This document shows positions 62,056 to 64,000 of a stretch of 64,000 bases of DNA, piece after piece (within the stretch, counting starts at the first letter, position 1; the number at the start of each line of letters is the position of its first letter). This DNA is from Lachnospiraceae bacterium AC2028 (lineage in GTDB: Bacteria > Bacillota > Clostridia > Lachnospirales > Lachnospiraceae). The translations under genes and the position numbers were made by a program. The stretch spans positions 1-64,000 of the forward strand of contig JNJD01000009.1 in NCBI GenBank assembly GCA_000702685.1, given 5' to 3'. A model generated the notes under the pieces. The model did not search any database. It was not told the DNA's origin and was given only the letters and a program-made list of their open reading frames with translations.

Positions 62056-62583
62056 ATGAAAGAAATCTGGGATCTGTATGACCGTGAAGGAAATAAGACG
62101 GGAGAGACCTTTGAAAGAGGCTTCGGGAATTATAAGAACATCCCCGAGGGAAGATATCACCTGGTAGTGGATATACTTGTGCTTCACGAGGACGGAACAT
62201 ACCTGCTCACTAAGAGGAGCGATATCAAGGATGTGTATCCGGGATACTGGGAAGCGAGTGCGGGAGGCTCTGCCGTAAGCGGGGAGGATCCTCTGCAGGC
62301 GGCTCACAGAGAGCTTTTCGAAGAGACGGGGCTTAAGCCGGATTCGATGGAGCTTGTGAACATTCTCTATAAGGATACGAGCAGGTCACTCTTTTATTCG
62401 TATGTGGCGAATGTCAGCTGCGATAAGAACAGTGTCGTTCTCCAGGAAGGCGAGACGGTTGATTATAAGTGGGTAGGCAGGGAAGAATTCATTGAATATC
62501 TGGATTCCGACACTGCGATCCGGTCACATAATCAGCGCTATGAGAATTACATCAATGAAAAGGTCAGGAACGCTGAAGCTTGA
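62056..62583 (+). CDS. NUDIX hydrolase (Idi-like layout)
   Basis: A 175-residue protein. The NUDIX box is GGSAVSGEDPLQAAHRELFEETGL (about residues 73-96), with the REXXEE core shown as RELFEE. The N-terminus EIWDLYDREGNKTG resembles the isopentenyl-diphosphate isomerase-like NUDIX group (YfcD type). The actual substrate is unknown. The next gene starts at TTGA over its stop codon. Confidence 0.85.
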   Translation: MKEIWDLYDREGNKTGETFERGFGNYKNIPEGRYHLVVDILVLHEDGTYLLTKRSDIKDVYPGYWEASAGGSAVSGEDPLQAAHRELFEETGLKPDSMELVNILYKDTSRSLFYSYVANVSCDKNSVVLQEGETVDYKWVGREEFIEYLDSDTAIRSHNQRYENYINEKVRNAEA

Positions 62584-63083
62584 GTTTTAAGAAGGCATAT
62601 CTGTTCATAACCGAATATATCCTTCTTTTTGCACTGGCTTCGTGCATCGGATGGCTCTATGAGATGATATGTGTATGGATTCTCTACGGATACTATTTCG
62701 ACAGAGGCGTACTGCATCTTCCGATGTGCCCGATCTACGGAGTCGGTATCCTGCTTCTTATGCTTGTGCTGAAAAGAGTAAACCACACCGCGGGAATATT
62801 CCTCGGAAGCTTCATCATAGCAACGGGTGTGGAACTCGGGGCCTCGTATCTTCTTGAGTACGGATTTCACAGGATACTGTGGTCGTATGAGGGATGGCCG
62901 CTTTCGTTTCAGGACCGCATCTCGCTTGTGAGCAGCATCATCTTCGGTCTTATGGCGACATTCTTCATCAAGGTTATTAAGCCTCCGATAGATAAGCTTT
63001 TCAGATCGGATCACGCGGACTTTGCGGCTGCGGTCGTTGTGCTCCTGTTCATCGCTGCGGCAGCGTGGGAATACATACATTGA
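62580..63083 (+). CDS. CmpB-like membrane protein (putative ABC permease family)
   Basis: A 167-residue protein with about five membrane helices. The conserved start FALASCIGWLYEMICV and the LPMCPIYGVG motif are typical of the PF06541-type family found widely in Firmicutes. No ATPase partner is near, so the ABC label is only a family name. The start is TTG overlapping the NUDIX stop (TTGA). Confidence 0.75.
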   Translation: MSFKKAYLFITEYILLFALASCIGWLYEMICVWILYGYYFDRGVLHLPMCPIYGVGILLLMLVLKRVNHTAGIFLGSFIIATGVELGASYLLEYGFHRILWSYEGWPLSFQDRISLVSSIIFGLMATFFIKVIKPPIDKLFRSDHADFAAAVVVLLFIAAAAWEYIH

Positions 63084-63092
63084 TATTTATTT

Positions 63093-63121
63093 GGGCGTCG
63101 CCAATATGGTGACGCCCTTTT
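63093..63121 (+). terminator. terminator before the MATE gene
   Basis: GGGCGTC pairs with GACGCCC over inner CCA/TGG, followed by TTTT. Confidence 0.85.
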
Positions 63122-63212
63122 CATAACAAAAAATGATAGGTTTTTAAGCAAAATAAATGATGAATCTTCCAAATGAAAAGAATAGTATATCAACTGATTC
63201 GAGGTTTGATAT

Positions 63213-64000
63213 ATGTTTAGTGACAAAATTAAAAAGCATAAGTCGGGCATGATGCTCATGACGGAGGGGAATCCGGTATCGCTGATCCTCCTTTTTTCCG
63301 TGCCCATGCTGATAGGTAATCTTTTCCAGCAGGTTTATAACCTGGTGGATTCCGTTATAGTCGGCCGGTATGTCGGTGCGGATGCGCTGGCTGCGATAGG
63401 TGCGACAACTTCGGTGACCTTTCTCTTTTTCGCGCTGTGCAACGGAATCGGAACGGGCGGAGGCATCATCACTTCGCAGCATTTCGGAAGGAAGGATGAG
63501 TCCGCCGTTAAGAGCTGCATAGTAAATACCGGATACATCATGATCGCATTTCCCCTTGTGGTCGGTATCATCGCTTTCTTTTTGACGGAGCCGGTGCTGA
63601 AACTGCTGGATACTCCCGCGGAGATCATGGCGGATGCGGTCGGGTATATGAAGATCATGTGCATCGGCATCGTGTTCGTATCGCTCTATAACTATGCTTC
63701 GTCGATGCTCAGGGCACTGGGGGATTCGAAGACGCCCCTCTTTTTCCTGATCTTTTCGTGTCTTCTGAATACCGGGCTGGATTTCCTTTTCGTGTGCGGA
63801 TTTAACATGAGCGTGCGCGGCGCGGGTATCGCGACGGTTATTTCACAGTTTGTATCAGGGATCACATGTCTCGGATATGCGATGCTGAAGAATCCGTATT
63901 TTAAGTTCTCCAAAGAGGATCTGAAGTTCAATAAGGATATAACGCTGAGTGTCATCAAGCTGGGGATCCCGCTTTCACTGCAGTTTTCACTTATCGCGAT
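63213..64000 (+). CDS. MATE-family efflux transporter (partial, runs off the window)
   Basis: The frame is open from ATG 63213 to the last base (262 full codons). It begins MFSDKIKKHKSGMMLMTEGN and continues PMLIGNLFQQVYNLVDSVIVGRYVG, the classical MATE start (about 7 membrane helices present). A full protein would be about 450 residues. It probably exports drugs with Na+ or H+ coupling. Confidence 0.9.
   Translation, partial: MFSDKIKKHKSGMMLMTEGNPVSLILLFSVPMLIGNLFQQVYNLVDSVIVGRYVGADALAAIGATTSVTFLFFALCNGIGTGGGIITSQHFGRKDESAVKSCIVNTGYIMIAFPLVVGIIAFFLTEPVLKLLDTPAEIMADAVGYMKIMCIGIVFVSLYNYASSMLRALGDSKTPLFFLIFSCLLNTGLDFLFVCGFNMSVRGAGIATVISQFVSGITCLGYAMLKNPYFKFSKEDLKFNKDITLSVIKLGIPLSLQFSLIA

Overview
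The window looks like chromosome of a Firmicute of the class Clostridia, most probably a Lachnospiraceae-type gut or rumen anaerobe (inference). The reasons are a SufCBDSU Fe-S operon, a yaaO/yaaR/holB/ricT/yabB/rsmI cluster in its Firmicute order, a FapA protein with Lachnospiraceae-style 26-residue repeats, LytTR/DUF3021 pairs, an OFA transporter followed by a DUF6472 gene, and split transketolase subunits. Most genes have strong AGGAGG-like ribosome binding sites and many overlap at ATGA or TAATG.

Layout. 1-0.9 kb: the 3' end of a 23S rRNA gene and five tRNAs (Asp, Thr, Tyr, initiator Met, Phe); no 5S gene lies between. 0.9-4.8 kb: a heterodimeric ABC exporter (BmrCD type) behind a 27-codon leader ORF and an attenuator-like terminator. 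4.8-9.8 kb: suf operon. 9.8-16.3 kb: housekeeping cluster (PLP decarboxylase, GMP kinase-like, YaaR, HolB, RicT, YabB, RsmI). 16.3-17.9 kb: OFA transporter and DUF6472. 18.0-26.3 kb: FapA, an HD-GYP protein with a degenerate receiver, then a pentose pathway set (FGGY kinase, AraD, TktN, TktC, Rpe). 26.4-33.1 kb: a PurF paralogue without the glutaminase cysteine, two membrane zinc-ribbon paralogues, an ABC transporter, and an SPFH/RHH/membrane operon.

33.1-46.7 kb is accessory, patchy and visibly more AT-rich. It holds a DUF4143 ATPase preceded by three palindromes at exact 33-bp spacing and an orphan HicB, both enclosed by 31-bp direct copies of a terminator; a LytTR/DUF3021 pair; a broken GNAT gene with a structured leader; small regulators; and a likely defence island (PLD-helicase-DUF3427, NUDIX, SurE, SIR2). 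46.7-56.1 kb holds two divergent operons that each carry a LytTR regulator (hydrolase/LytTR/DUF3021, and M13 peptidase/ABC/two-component system) around one intergenic region with two different pairs of 21-bp-phased direct repeats. 56.1-59.8 kb: metalloprotease, YcxB-like protein, and an ECF sigma unit with its own ECF-like promoter. 59.8-61.4 kb: the intact copy of the GNAT/small-protein unit with the same leader RNA, between two remnants of one small membrane-protein gene, one of which has an in-frame TGA. 61.4-64.0 kb: lipoprotein, NUDIX, CmpB-like membrane protein and the start of a MATE exporter.

The best candidates for something undescribed are the covarying leader RNA of the GNAT/small-protein units, the helicase/NUDIX/SIR2 island, and the 33-bp phased palindromes in front of the DUF4143 ATPase. 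All functions are read from sequence motifs; no database search was run.
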